Of a stretch of DNA of 64,000 bases, positions 41,203 through 50,445 are shown piece after piece. A program made the translations under genes and the position numbers. Each line of letters begins with the position of its first letter. Position 1 is the first letter of the stretch. Under the pieces are notes generated by a model. That model ran no database searches, was not told where the DNA came from, and worked only from the letters and a program-made list of their open reading frames with translations. This DNA is from RGIG3528 sp963649295 (GTDB lineage: Bacteria; Bacillota; Clostridia; Lachnospirales; Lachnospiraceae): positions 6,578 to 70,577 of the forward strand of contig CAVJHK010000004.1 of NCBI GenBank assembly GCA_963649295.1, read 5' to 3'.

Positions 41203-42621
41203 ATGATTGAAAATGTAACGGAAAATCGTAAGGTACGTGTAAACCCGCACAATAATCTCCTTGTGCTTGAGGAGCATATGTATGAGCTTGTTGACGTTGT
41301 TAAGCCGAATGTGTTCAGAAATCTTTTTCCGTATGACGAAATTCCAAAAATAGCATTTAACGATCGTATCGTTCCGCATTGCTTTCCGGATGAAATATGG
41401 ATTACCGATACCACATTCCGTGACGGACAGCAGTCAAGAGAGCCTTATACAACGGAACAGATTGTCACAATATATGATTATTTGCACAAACTTGGCGGCC
41501 CGAATGGTTTGATCCGCCAGAGCGAATTTTTTGTATACAGCAAAAAGGACAGGGACGCGCTTTATAAGTGCCTTGAGCGCGGATATAAATTCCCGGAGTG
41601 CACCACATGGATCAGAGCAAACAAAAAGGACTTTGAGCTTGTGCGCGATATAGGCGTAAAAGAAACGGGAATTCTTGTTTCGTGTTCCGATTACCATATT
41701 TTTTATAAGATGAAAATGACGCGTGCCCAGGCAATGGAGCACTATCTTAACGTTGTAAGAGAGTGTCTTGAAACAGGTATTGCCGCAAGATGCCATCTTG
41801 AAGACATTACGCGTTCCGATATATACGGATTTGTAATTCCTTTCTGTTTTGAGCTTATGAAGCTCGGCGCGGAATACAATCTTCCCGTTAAAATCAGAGC
41901 CTGCGACACGATGGGATACGGAGTCAATTTTTCGGGTGCGGTTATTCCACGCTCCGTTCAGGGAATAATATACGGACTCATGACACATGCGGGAGTTCCG
42001 TCGGAATTACTTGAGTGGCATGGACACAACGATTTTTACAAGGCCGTCACAAATTCCACGACAGCCTGGCTTTATGGAGCAAGCGGAGTCAACTGCTCGC
42101 TTTTCGGAATAGGAGAGAGAACCGGAAATACGCCTCTTGAAGCAATGGTATTTGAATATGCGCAGCTTCGCGGAACGCTTGACGGAATGGATACGACGGT
42201 TATTACGGAGCTTGCCGAATATTATCAAAAGGAACTCGGATATAACATTCCTCCTTTTACTCCTTTTGTGGGCAAAAACTTTAATGTTACCCGTGCGGGA
42301 ATTCATGCTGACGGACTTTTGAAAAACGAAGAAATATACAATATTTTTGATACCGAGAAATTCCTAAACCGCCCTGCAATCGTGTCCGTTTCCAACACAT
42401 CCGGACTTGCCGGAATCGCTCACTGGATAAATGCATATTTTAAGCTTAAGGGCGACGAACAGATAAGCAAGAGCCATCCTCTTGTGCTAAAGATTAAAGA
42501 ATGGGTTGACAATGAATACGATAATGGTAGAATAACAGTTATTACCGATAAGGAAATGTCGGAGCTTATTCAAAAATATCAGCCCGAGTACGGAATGGAT
42601 CTTCCGAAAATTTCCGTTTGA
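41203..42621 (+). CDS. Citrate/isopropylmalate synthase-like DRE-TIM enzyme (possible Re-citrate synthase)
   Basis: A 472-residue aldol-type acyltransferase with the barrel motif DTTFRDGQQSREP near residue 69 and the metal ligands of EWHGHNDFY near residue 270. These enzymes condense an acyl-CoA with a 2-oxoacid. The sequence lacks the C-terminal leucine-sensing domain of true LeuA and closely recalls the group containing the Re-face citrate synthase of Clostridium kluyveri, though databases often call it 2-isopropylmalate synthase. If correct it makes citrate from oxaloacetate and acetyl-CoA for glutamate synthesis. AGAGGAG precedes the ATG. A GntR regulator follows 75 bp downstream, and a palindrome overlaps its promoter. 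Confidence 0.85.
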   Translation: MIENVTENRKVRVNPHNNLLVLEEHMYELVDVVKPNVFRNLFPYDEIPKIAFNDRIVPHCFPDEIWITDTTFRDGQQSREPYTTEQIVTIYDYLHKLGGPNGLIRQSEFFVYSKKDRDALYKCLERGYKFPECTTWIRANKKDFELVRDIGVKETGILVSCSDYHIFYKMKMTRAQAMEHYLNVVRECLETGIAARCHLEDITRSDIYGFVIPFCFELMKLGAEYNLPVKIRACDTMGYGVNFSGAVIPRSVQGIIYGLMTHAGVPSELLEWHGHNDFYKAVTNSTTAWLYGASGVNCSLFGIGERTGNTPLEAMVFEYAQLRGTLDGMDTTVITELAEYYQKELGYNIPPFTPFVGKNFNVTRAGIHADGLLKNEEIYNIFDTEKFLNRPAIVSVSNTSGLAGIAHWINAYFKLKGDEQISKSHPLVLKIKEWVDNEYDNGRITVITDKEMSELIQKYQPEYGMDLPKISV

Positions 42622-42696
42622 TTTGAGGTCGGTAAGTATAAACGGATGTATGTTTTTCGTGATACATTCGTATACTTTAAAAAGTCAGGTGAAAAG

Positions 42697-43398
42697 ATGA
42701 GTCAAAATAGCGATATGTCTGCTCTGTATGACACAAAATCGGAAGTTGCTTCCGAGGTGACCGATAAATATTCGCTTCGCGGAAGAGTATTCAACAGAAT
42801 CCGTGAGGATATTCTTTCCGGAAAATATAAGGAAAACGAAGAATTAAAGGAAGTCCAGATAGGAAAAGAACTCGGAATCAGCCGTACGCCGGTGAGAGAG
42901 GCTCTTCGTCAACTGGAGCTTGAGGGACTTGTAAATATAATTCCGAACAAAGGCGCATATGTGAGAGGAATATCTCAAAAGGATATTCATGATATTTATG
43001 TGATAAGGTCTTATCTTGAAGGTCTTGCGGCTCGCTGGGCATGTGAAAAAATAAGCGATGCCGAAATAGAGGCACTTGAAGAAAATGTTTATGTTTCGGA
43101 ATTTTATATTCAAAAGAAGCATTACGATACGATAGTCGAGCTTGACAGCCAGTTTCATGAAACGATATACAAGGCTTCCGGAAGCGAAATTTTGGAGCAT
43201 CAGCTTTCGACATATCATCATTATGTCGAAAGAATAAGAAAAGTTTCCCTCGGACGCGAAGAACGCGCACGCAAATCGAACGAGGAGCACGGAGCAATTC
43301 TTGATGCGATAAAGAAGCGTGATGCGGATCTTGCCGAAAAGCTTGCACATGAACATATAATGTCAACAATAGAAAATTTAAATCGTCAGGGATTATAA
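42697..43398 (+). CDS. GntR-family regulator, FCD (FadR) subgroup
   Basis: A 233-residue regulator: a winged helix (about 32-95, IREDILSGKYKENEELKEVQ and SRTPVREALRQLELEGL) and a helical FCD ligand-binding domain, with the metal-binding pattern built from SQFHETIYKAS and the later His residues. FCD regulators answer to small organic acids. The ATG at 42697, with CAGGTG 7 nt before it, is chosen over one at 42646 that lies in the putative operator region. It is positioned to sense an organic acid and control the upstream citrate-synthase-like gene. Confidence 0.92.
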   Translation: MSQNSDMSALYDTKSEVASEVTDKYSLRGRVFNRIREDILSGKYKENEELKEVQIGKELGISRTPVREALRQLELEGLVNIIPNKGAYVRGISQKDIHDIYVIRSYLEGLAARWACEKISDAEIEALEENVYVSEFYIQKKHYDTIVELDSQFHETIYKASGSEILEHQLSTYHHYVERIRKVSLGREERARKSNEEHGAILDAIKKRDADLAEKLAHEHIMSTIENLNRQGL

Positions 43399-43421
43399 AA
43401 AAGCGGGAGACCGCTTTTTTT
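43397..43421 (+). terminator. Terminator after the GntR gene
   Basis: AAAAAAGCGG and CCGCTTTTTT form a 10-bp stem around GAGA with trailing T; it overlaps the end of the stop codon. Confidence 0.85.
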
Positions 43422-43453
43422 ATTTATGCAAACGGCTGACAATGACATTTATC

Positions 43454-43482
43454 TTGTATATTGGTAAAAAAAAGAGTAAAAT
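43454..43482 (+). promoter_or_regulatory. Probable promoter of the diguanylate cyclase gene
   Basis: TTGTAT (43454-43459) and TAAAAT (43477-43482) with 17-nt spacing, about 110 bp before the ATG. The leader holds no obvious riboswitch. Confidence 0.45.
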
Positions 43483-43594
43483 AAATTATGTTTGACCTTT
43501 TTGGGGAATAGGTATGACACAAAAATCCGTTATATTTTTAAGATTTCAACTGTGATAGGGCTTTATGCGGGAATATTAAAGATACGGAGAAAAT

Positions 43595-45259
43595 ATGAAA
43601 ATACGCTATATTTTATGTGTGACGGTGTTGCTTGCTGCCGTGATGTATATTTTGCTCGGAGTTTTATTGCCGGGCGGCGAAAAAGTTTCAAAAAACGAAC
43701 TTTCCGACAACTGGACCGTTGTACAGAACAGAAATATTACAACCGATGTGACGCTTTCCGATTACAAGGTACTTAAAACAAAAAAAGGTGACACGATTAC
43801 GCTTGTAAACACCTTGCCGCAAAATGGCACTGAACAGGCGACGCTTATTATCGGATGCAACTATGCGACACTTAATGTTTACATAGGAAATACAAGAATA
43901 TATACATACGGAATGGAACGCAAGTGGGACGGAAAATTTGTAGGCTCGGGTACGCATTATGTTTCGCTTCCTCTTGATTATTTCGGGAAAACAATAAAAA
44001 TCGAGATGATTGCGACGGAAAATAATGCGATCGGAGACCTTGAAACTCCCATTCTTTGCAAATCCGGCGATGCAAAAGCAATAATAATCCGTGAAAATTT
44101 TCCGGCAATAGCAATCGCAATAACGATGATTCTCGACGGACTTTGCATTTGCGGGGCGACATTTACGTTTCTTTACAAGGACAAACGCTTTAAGCTTATG
44201 CTTTGCAGCGGATTTTTCGCATTTTTTGTCGGAATCTGGGCTTTATGCGAATATGATTTTATGGGAATAATCAATTCAAATTATTCGTTTATATGTGAAA
44301 TTTCCCATGTTTCCGTATTCCTTGCGGCAATTTTTGTTTACGGATATTGCGGTGTAAAGGTTCTTGACAAGGTAGACGAAAAATATAATAACATATATAA
44401 GCTGATTTTACTCATATCCGTTGTAACGCTTATAGTGTCGGTATTGTTACATATGCTTGACATTGTGCATTATCCGACATCTATAAAAATTTGGCATGCC
44501 GAGATGTTTTTGATGTTCGGATATATCACATATCTGTATATTATTGACAGAAAAGACAAGGAAATTAAAAATCCCGTATTTTTGACGGGAATGGGAGCAA
44601 TGATGTTTTGTTTCCTTTCGGATGTGTTCGTATATTATTTTGCAAGATATACATCTTTTAATGTCGGGCATTTCAAAGGAACTTCGTGCATAGGTACTTT
44701 TTTGCTTTTTACCTGTATGCTGACGGAATTTGCATGGGAATCTTCAAAACAGGCTAATATACGGGGCAAACTCGAACAATTTGAGCAAATGGCAAACAAC
44801 GATTATCTGACGGGTCTCGCAAACAGAAGACAATGCGAAATTTTGTTTGATGAAATAGACAAGGAACAGTCAGACTATGCAATTATATTTTTTGATTTGA
44901 ATAACTTAAAAGAAATAAACGATACTTACGGACACGATGCCGGAGACACGGCGCTAAAGCTCTTTTCGGATGTTTTAAGGGATGTATTTTCCGAAGTTTC
45001 TCTTGTTGCGAGAACGGGCGGCGACGAGTTTGTATGCATAATAAAGCATGCGGAAATTTTGAATATCAAGGGGCTTCTCGCAAAGCTGGATAAAAAAATA
45101 ATTGAAATAAATAAAGCCAACAAGCCGCTTGACTTGTGCGCCGCAAGGGGCGTGGCAACAAAGCTCGATAAGCTTGAAAATGTTCGTGCGGCATACAGAC
45201 TTGCCGATCAAAGAATGTATGAAAACAAGATGAATATGAAAAGAGCCATGAAAGGATAA
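43595..45259 (+). CDS. Membrane-bound diguanylate cyclase with 7TM sensor
   Basis: The 554-residue protein has an N-terminal membrane helix, an extracellular beta-sandwich (about 40-150), a block of about seven helices (about 160-375) resembling the 7TMR-DISM module, and a C-terminal GGDEF domain (about 395-554) with an intact RTGGDEFV active site (G475-F479). It should make cyclic di-GMP in response to an extracellular signal. No inhibitory RxxD site is obvious. GGAG precedes the ATG. Only 8 bp separate it from the alpha-mannosidase gene, so the two are probably co-transcribed. Confidence 0.92.
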   Translation: MKIRYILCVTVLLAAVMYILLGVLLPGGEKVSKNELSDNWTVVQNRNITTDVTLSDYKVLKTKKGDTITLVNTLPQNGTEQATLIIGCNYATLNVYIGNTRIYTYGMERKWDGKFVGSGTHYVSLPLDYFGKTIKIEMIATENNAIGDLETPILCKSGDAKAIIIRENFPAIAIAITMILDGLCICGATFTFLYKDKRFKLMLCSGFFAFFVGIWALCEYDFMGIINSNYSFICEISHVSVFLAAIFVYGYCGVKVLDKVDEKYNNIYKLILLISVVTLIVSVLLHMLDIVHYPTSIKIWHAEMFLMFGYITYLYIIDRKDKEIKNPVFLTGMGAMMFCFLSDVFVYYFARYTSFNVGHFKGTSCIGTFLLFTCMLTEFAWESSKQANIRGKLEQFEQMANNDYLTGLANRRQCEILFDEIDKEQSDYAIIFFDLNNLKEINDTYGHDAGDTALKLFSDVLRDVFSEVSLVARTGGDEFVCIIKHAEILNIKGLLAKLDKKIIEINKANKPLDLCAARGVATKLDKLENVRAAYRLADQRMYENKMNMKRAMKG

Positions 45260-45267
45260 TTGTAATT

Positions 45268-48200
45268 ATGGAATATTACAAAGACCGTATTCGCGGAATT
45301 CTGGATAAACTCTATAACAACTGCAGAACAAACAGAAGAATTGTAACAGGTATCAAAAAAAAGGATATCGGCTACGGGGAACGTGAAACATGTTTTAACG
45401 AAGACGGCGTTTGGAATGATTTTGGCAGAAACGAAACCTGGGGCGGACACGAAACGCATGCCGCCTTTAAAACCATAATAACAATTCCGCAGGAATATGC
45501 CGGCAAAAAGGTTGCCGTTATACTTAATACCGGCGCTACGGATATTTGGAATACGGACAATCCGCAATTTCTTGTTTATATAAACGGTAAAATTATATGC
45601 GGACATGACATGAATCATAATGAAGTGATTCTTTGTAAGGAGGCTGTTCCGGGGGAACAATACGAATATGCTCTTTATGCCTATTCGAACGGCGCCGAAG
45701 GACGTGACTTTTTGCTTCTTGATACCGTAACGGTTGAGACGGATGTTGAAGAACTCTATTATGACATCCTTGTGCCGTACGATATCGCATGCCTCCTGAA
45801 AAACACGGATAAGCTGCAAAACGAATATTTGACGGTTTTAAACGATGCTGTGTCAATACTTGATTTTAGGAATGAAGGATCTGCCGAATTTCATGAAACC
45901 GTCAAAAAGTGTGACGAATATATAAAAAAATATATTTATGACGAAAAAACAAGCCTGATAGAAAGAGATCCGATTTCAAATGTTATTGTTTCAAGTGTCG
46001 GACATACACATATCGATGTTGCATGGAAATGGCCGCTCAGACAGACGCGTGAAAAGGTTTTGAGAAGCTTTTCCACGGTTCTTTATGAAATGGACAGATA
46101 TCCGGAATATAAATTCATGTCAAGCCAGCCGCAGCTTTATGAATTTGTAAAGGAAGAAAGTCCCGAAATTTATTCCCGCATCAAGGAAAGAATTGCGGAA
46201 GGCAGATGGGAAACGGAAGGCGCAATGTGGCTTGAAGCAGACTGCAATCTCGCATCGGGTGAATCGCTTATACGCCAGATTTTGTTCGGAACGTCATTTT
46301 TTAAGGAAGAGTTTGGAACTGTCAACAACAGGGTGCTGTGGCTTCCTGACGTGTTCGGTTACAGTGCCGCAATGCCGCAGATTTTAAAGAAAAGCCGTAT
46401 AGATTATTTTATGACAACAAAGCTCGGCTGGAATGAATTTAATCAAATTCCGAACGATACTTTTTTGTGGAAAGGAATCGACGGAACGGAAGTTCTTACA
46501 TATTTGATTACCACAAAGGATTATATTACCGATCCCGAGCTTAACAAAAAGCGTACTGCGGAAACAACCTACAACGGACGTGAAAACGCAAACCAGATAA
46601 TGGGATGCTGGCAAAGATATCAAAACAAGGATATAAACGAGAACGTCCTTACGTGCTTCGGACACGGTGACGGAGGCGGCGGTGCAACAATTTCCATGCT
46701 TGAAGAGGGAAGGCGCCTCGCTTATACTCTTCCCGGATGTCCGCGTGTACGTCACAGCCATGTACTTGAATTTTTTGATGAATTAAACAAAAATCTTAAG
46801 GGCAAAAATGTGCCTAAGTGGAACGGTGAGCTTTATCTTGAATATCACCGCGGCACTTATACATCAATGGCAAGAAACAAAAAATATAACCGTAAGTGCG
46901 AAATAAGAAACGAAGATGCCGAGAGTATTGCTCTTTTCGCCTTCCTTACGGGAGCCGCCGCAGATTATCCTTTTTCCGAAATAAAGGAATGCTGGAAAAA
47001 GGTTTTGTTAAACCAATTCCATGATATTTTGCCGGGATCTTCAATAGAAGACGTATATATCGATTCTCTTAAACAATACAAGGAAGTTTGGGAGTCGGAA
47101 CAAAAGATTATAGACGATTCTCTGTCCGATATCGTTAAAAAGAACACGGATAAGGAAAGCCTTTTTGATGTAAACTGCGGCAGTAATTTCCTTTATGTGT
47201 TTAACAATACGTCGTTTGAAAGACGCGATGCGGTTTTGCTTGACGGGTATTTTGATATTACGGATCCGGAAACGGGAGCCGTTTTAACGTGTCAGCGGAC
47301 ACATGACTTTAAAACCGTATTTATTGCCGGGAATTTACCTCAAAAAGGATATAAGGTATATGAAATTACGGAAAAACCTGCGGATACGGCGGTGACGAAC
47401 GGATTTTTTGAAAAATCAGATTCAGATTATTTTAAAAACGATGCCCAAAATGATGCCGATAACGATGATGACAATTATGATGACAAAAAGCCGGACATAA
47501 AAATTTCGACGGATTTTTATGATGTCAAATTTAATAAGGCGCTTGAAATTGTTTCACTTTTTGATAAAGAAAACAATCGTGAAATCATAAAGACAGGACA
47601 AAAAGGCAATAGGCTTGTCGCATTTGAAGACATTCCGAAGGAGTATGACGCATGGAATATTGACAAATTTTATGTTGAAAAGAGCTGGGATGTCAATGAT
47701 GTGATTTCGGCGGAAATAATTGAAGACGAGAAAGTATTTAAGTGCTTAAAGGTTGTCAAGCGTTTCAACAATTCCGTTATCACACAAAGAATAAATTTTT
47801 TTAATAATTTACGCAGAATCGATTTTAAGACGGAAATCGACTGGAACGAATCACAGGTGCTTTTGAAAACCTATTTCCCGTTTGATGTTGTGGCAAATAA
47901 GGCAACATATGAAATTCAATACGGAAGTGTGGAGCGCGCAACTCACGAAAACACAAGCTGGGATGCCGCAAAATACGAAGTCTGTGCGCATAAGTGGGCA
48001 GATATTTCCGAAAACGGATACGGAATAGCGCTTATGAACGATTGCAAATACGGATATTCGGGGAATGAGACGACTATGTCTCTCACGCTCATAAAATCCG
48101 GAATTTTTCCGAACCCGAATGCCGATCGGGAACACCACGAGTTCACCTATTCGATTCTTCCGCATAAGGGAGATTTCAGAACGGGTGATGTCATAAAGGA

Positions 48201-48588
48201 AAGCTATTTCTTAAATTATCCGGTCTATATTATGGCGGCAAAGAAGCCTAAGGAATATGTTAAGAGCTTTTTTAACATTGATTCTGATTCCGTTATACTT
48301 GAAGTCATAAAGCCGATGCATTCGGAAAAAGGTTCGATCGTTAAAATAGACGAAACGGAGTGCTTAAAAACAGAGCAGAACGTATCGGTGATTTTGCGCT
48401 TTTATGAATCTTTCGGCGGAAGAACGACGGCAAATCTCACTTCATGCTTTCAAATCGTATCGGCATTTGAGTGCGATATGCTTGAATATACAACGAAGCG
48501 CCTTAATTTAAACGAAAATAAGGTTATGCTCAAAATGAATCCGTATGAAATAAAGACGGTAAAGCTCATAATCAAAAAAGAAATATAA
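45268..48588 (+). CDS. GH38 alpha-mannosidase
   Basis: The 1106-residue enzyme has an N-terminal beta-sandwich domain (about 1-235), the family 38 barrel (GHTHIDVAWKWPLRQT with zinc ligands H246, H248 region; WLPDVFGYSAAMPQI with nucleophile D361; LNQFHDILPGSSI) and long C-terminal sandwich domains. It removes alpha-linked mannose. There is no signal peptide, so it acts inside the cell on imported oligosaccharides. An acidic low-complexity insert of about 25 residues rich in Asp and Asn lies near residue 730. AAAGGA overlaps the end of the cyclase gene. Confidence 0.95.
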   Translation: MEYYKDRIRGILDKLYNNCRTNRRIVTGIKKKDIGYGERETCFNEDGVWNDFGRNETWGGHETHAAFKTIITIPQEYAGKKVAVILNTGATDIWNTDNPQFLVYINGKIICGHDMNHNEVILCKEAVPGEQYEYALYAYSNGAEGRDFLLLDTVTVETDVEELYYDILVPYDIACLLKNTDKLQNEYLTVLNDAVSILDFRNEGSAEFHETVKKCDEYIKKYIYDEKTSLIERDPISNVIVSSVGHTHIDVAWKWPLRQTREKVLRSFSTVLYEMDRYPEYKFMSSQPQLYEFVKEESPEIYSRIKERIAEGRWETEGAMWLEADCNLASGESLIRQILFGTSFFKEEFGTVNNRVLWLPDVFGYSAAMPQILKKSRIDYFMTTKLGWNEFNQIPNDTFLWKGIDGTEVLTYLITTKDYITDPELNKKRTAETTYNGRENANQIMGCWQRYQNKDINENVLTCFGHGDGGGGATISMLEEGRRLAYTLPGCPRVRHSHVLEFFDELNKNLKGKNVPKWNGELYLEYHRGTYTSMARNKKYNRKCEIRNEDAESIALFAFLTGAAADYPFSEIKECWKKVLLNQFHDILPGSSIEDVYIDSLKQYKEVWESEQKIIDDSLSDIVKKNTDKESLFDVNCGSNFLYVFNNTSFERRDAVLLDGYFDITDPETGAVLTCQRTHDFKTVFIAGNLPQKGYKVYEITEKPADTAVTNGFFEKSDSDYFKNDAQNDADNDDDNYDDKKPDIKISTDFYDVKFNKALEIVSLFDKENNREIIKTGQKGNRLVAFEDIPKEYDAWNIDKFYVEKSWDVNDVISAEIIEDEKVFKCLKVVKRFNNSVITQRINFFNNLRRIDFKTEIDWNESQVLLKTYFPFDVVANKATYEIQYGSVERATHENTSWDAAKYEVCAHKWADISENGYGIALMNDCKYGYSGNETTMSLTLIKSGIFPNPNADREHHEFTYSILPHKGDFRTGDVIKESYFLNYPVYIMAAKKPKEYVKSFFNIDSDSVILEVIKPMHSEKGSIVKIDETECLKTEQNVSVILRFYESFGGRTTANLTSCFQIVSAFECDMLEYTTKRLNLNENKVMLKMNPYEIKTVKLIIKKEI

Positions 48589-48619
48589 GCACTAATCAAG
48601 CGAAAGGGAATTTTTTTAC

Positions 48620-50437
48620 ATGCCACGTATTGACAAATCAAAATTCAGAAATTTTTGCATAATTGCGCATATCGATCACGGAAAGAGCACGCTTGCGGAC
48701 AGAATCATCGAAAAAACGGGACTTCTTACCACTCGTGAAATGCAGGAACAGGTGCTTGACAACATGGACTTGGAGCGTGAGCGCGGAATCACGATAAAGG
48801 CGCAGACAATCCGCACGGTATATAAGGCAAAAGACGGTGAAGAATATATTTTTAATCTTATAGACACGCCCGGACATGTTGACTTTAATTATGAGGTTTC
48901 AAGGAGCCTTGCGGCATGCGAGGGTGCAGTGCTTGTTGTGGATGCGGCACAGGGGATAGAAGCACAGACACTTGCAAACGTTTACATGGCGATAGACCAC
49001 AATCTCGAAGTTTTTCCCGTTATAAACAAAATCGACTTGCCGAGTGCGGAGCCCGAAAGAGTCAAAAACGAAATCGAGGACGTGATAGGAATAGAGGCGT
49101 CGGACGCCCCCCTTATTTCCGCAAAAAACGGAATCAATATCGAAGATGTTCTTGAAAGTATAGTAAAACATGTACCCGCACCTGTGGGAGACGAAAACGC
49201 TCCTTTAAAGGCACTTATATTCGATTCGCTTTACGATTCGTACAGAGGAGTAATTGTATTTTGCCGTATTTTTGACGGAACGGTAAGAAAAGGCACGCGT
49301 ATACGCATGATGGCGACGGGCGCGGTGGCGGAAGTGGTCGAAGTGGGATTTTTTGGCCCCGGACGCTTTGTGCCCGCAGACGAATTGTATGCGGGATGTG
49401 TGGGATATATAACGGCGTCTCTTAAAAATGTCAAGGACACACGTGTCGGCGACACGGTAACAGAAGCCGACAATCCGTGCGATAAGGCACTTCCGGGATA
49501 CAAAAAAGTAAATTCGATGGTATATTGCGGACTTTATCCGGCAGACGGAGCGCATTATGCGGATCTTAGGGATGCGCTCGAAAAACTGCAGCTTAACGAC
49601 GCGTCTCTTGTATATGAGCCGGAGACGTCGGTTGCTCTGGGCTTCGGATTCAGGTGCGGGTTCTTGGGGTTACTTCACTTGGAAATAATAGAAGAACGCC
49701 TTGAACGCGAATATATGTTAGACCTTGTTACAACCGCGCCGAGCGTAATTTATAAGGTATACAAAACAAACGGAGAGTGCGTTGAACTCACCAATCCCAC
49801 AAATATGCCGGATCCTTCCGAAATAGAGCATATGGAAGAACCCATAGTTTCTGCGGAAATCATGGTAAAAACGGAATTTGTCGGCGCAATAATGAAGCTT
49901 TGCCAGGAGCGGAGAGGCGTATATATAGGAATCGAATATATAGAGCAGACAAGAGCGCTTCTTAAATACGACCTTCCGTTAAACGAAATCATATATGATT
50001 TCTTTGATGCCCTAAAATCCCGTTCAAAGGGATATGCGTCGCTTGATTATGAAATGAAAGGATATGTGCCTTCAAAGCTTTGCAAACTCGACATTCTCAT
50101 AAATCATGAGGAAGTTGACGCGCTTTCGTTTATCGTTCATGCGGACGGCGCTTATGAACGCGGACGCAAAATGTGCGAAAAATTAAAGGGAGAAATTCCG
50201 AGACACTTATTTGAAATTCCCATTCAGGCAGCGGTGGGCGGCAAGGTAATCGCGCGTGAAACCGTTTCGGCAATGAGAAAGGACGTTCTTGCAAAGTGCT
50301 ACGGCGGTGACATTACAAGAAAAAAGAAGCTTCTCGAAAAGCAAAAGGAAGGAAAAAAAAGAATGCGTCAGATAGGCAATGTCGAAGTGCCCCAAAAGGC
50401 ATTTATGGCTGTGCTTAAGCTTGACGATACCGATTGA
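48620..50437 (+). CDS. lepA: Translation elongation factor 4 (LepA)
   Basis: A 605-residue GTPase with IAHIDHGKSTLADRI (G1), RGITI (G2), DTPGHVDF (G3), NKIDLP (G4) and SAKNG (G5), and the LepA-specific C-terminal domain ending with LLEKQKEGKKRMRQIGNV. It acts on stalled or assembling ribosomes. AAAGGGAA lies upstream of the ATG, 31 bp after the mannosidase stop. The lepA-hemW order is common in Firmicutes. Confidence 0.98.
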   Translation: MPRIDKSKFRNFCIIAHIDHGKSTLADRIIEKTGLLTTREMQEQVLDNMDLERERGITIKAQTIRTVYKAKDGEEYIFNLIDTPGHVDFNYEVSRSLAACEGAVLVVDAAQGIEAQTLANVYMAIDHNLEVFPVINKIDLPSAEPERVKNEIEDVIGIEASDAPLISAKNGINIEDVLESIVKHVPAPVGDENAPLKALIFDSLYDSYRGVIVFCRIFDGTVRKGTRIRMMATGAVAEVVEVGFFGPGRFVPADELYAGCVGYITASLKNVKDTRVGDTVTEADNPCDKALPGYKKVNSMVYCGLYPADGAHYADLRDALEKLQLNDASLVYEPETSVALGFGFRCGFLGLLHLEIIEERLEREYMLDLVTTAPSVIYKVYKTNGECVELTNPTNMPDPSEIEHMEEPIVSAEIMVKTEFVGAIMKLCQERRGVYIGIEYIEQTRALLKYDLPLNEIIYDFFDALKSRSKGYASLDYEMKGYVPSKLCKLDILINHEEVDALSFIVHADGAYERGRKMCEKLKGEIPRHLFEIPIQAAVGGKVIARETVSAMRKDVLAKCYGGDITRKKKLLEKQKEGKKRMRQIGNVEVPQKAFMAVLKLDDTD

Positions 50438-50445
50438 TTTTTAAT

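Noticed and set aside
42646..42696. Earlier ATG for the GntR gene
   Set aside because: It lies in the candidate operator/leader and has no ribosome site, whereas the ATG at 42697 has one.
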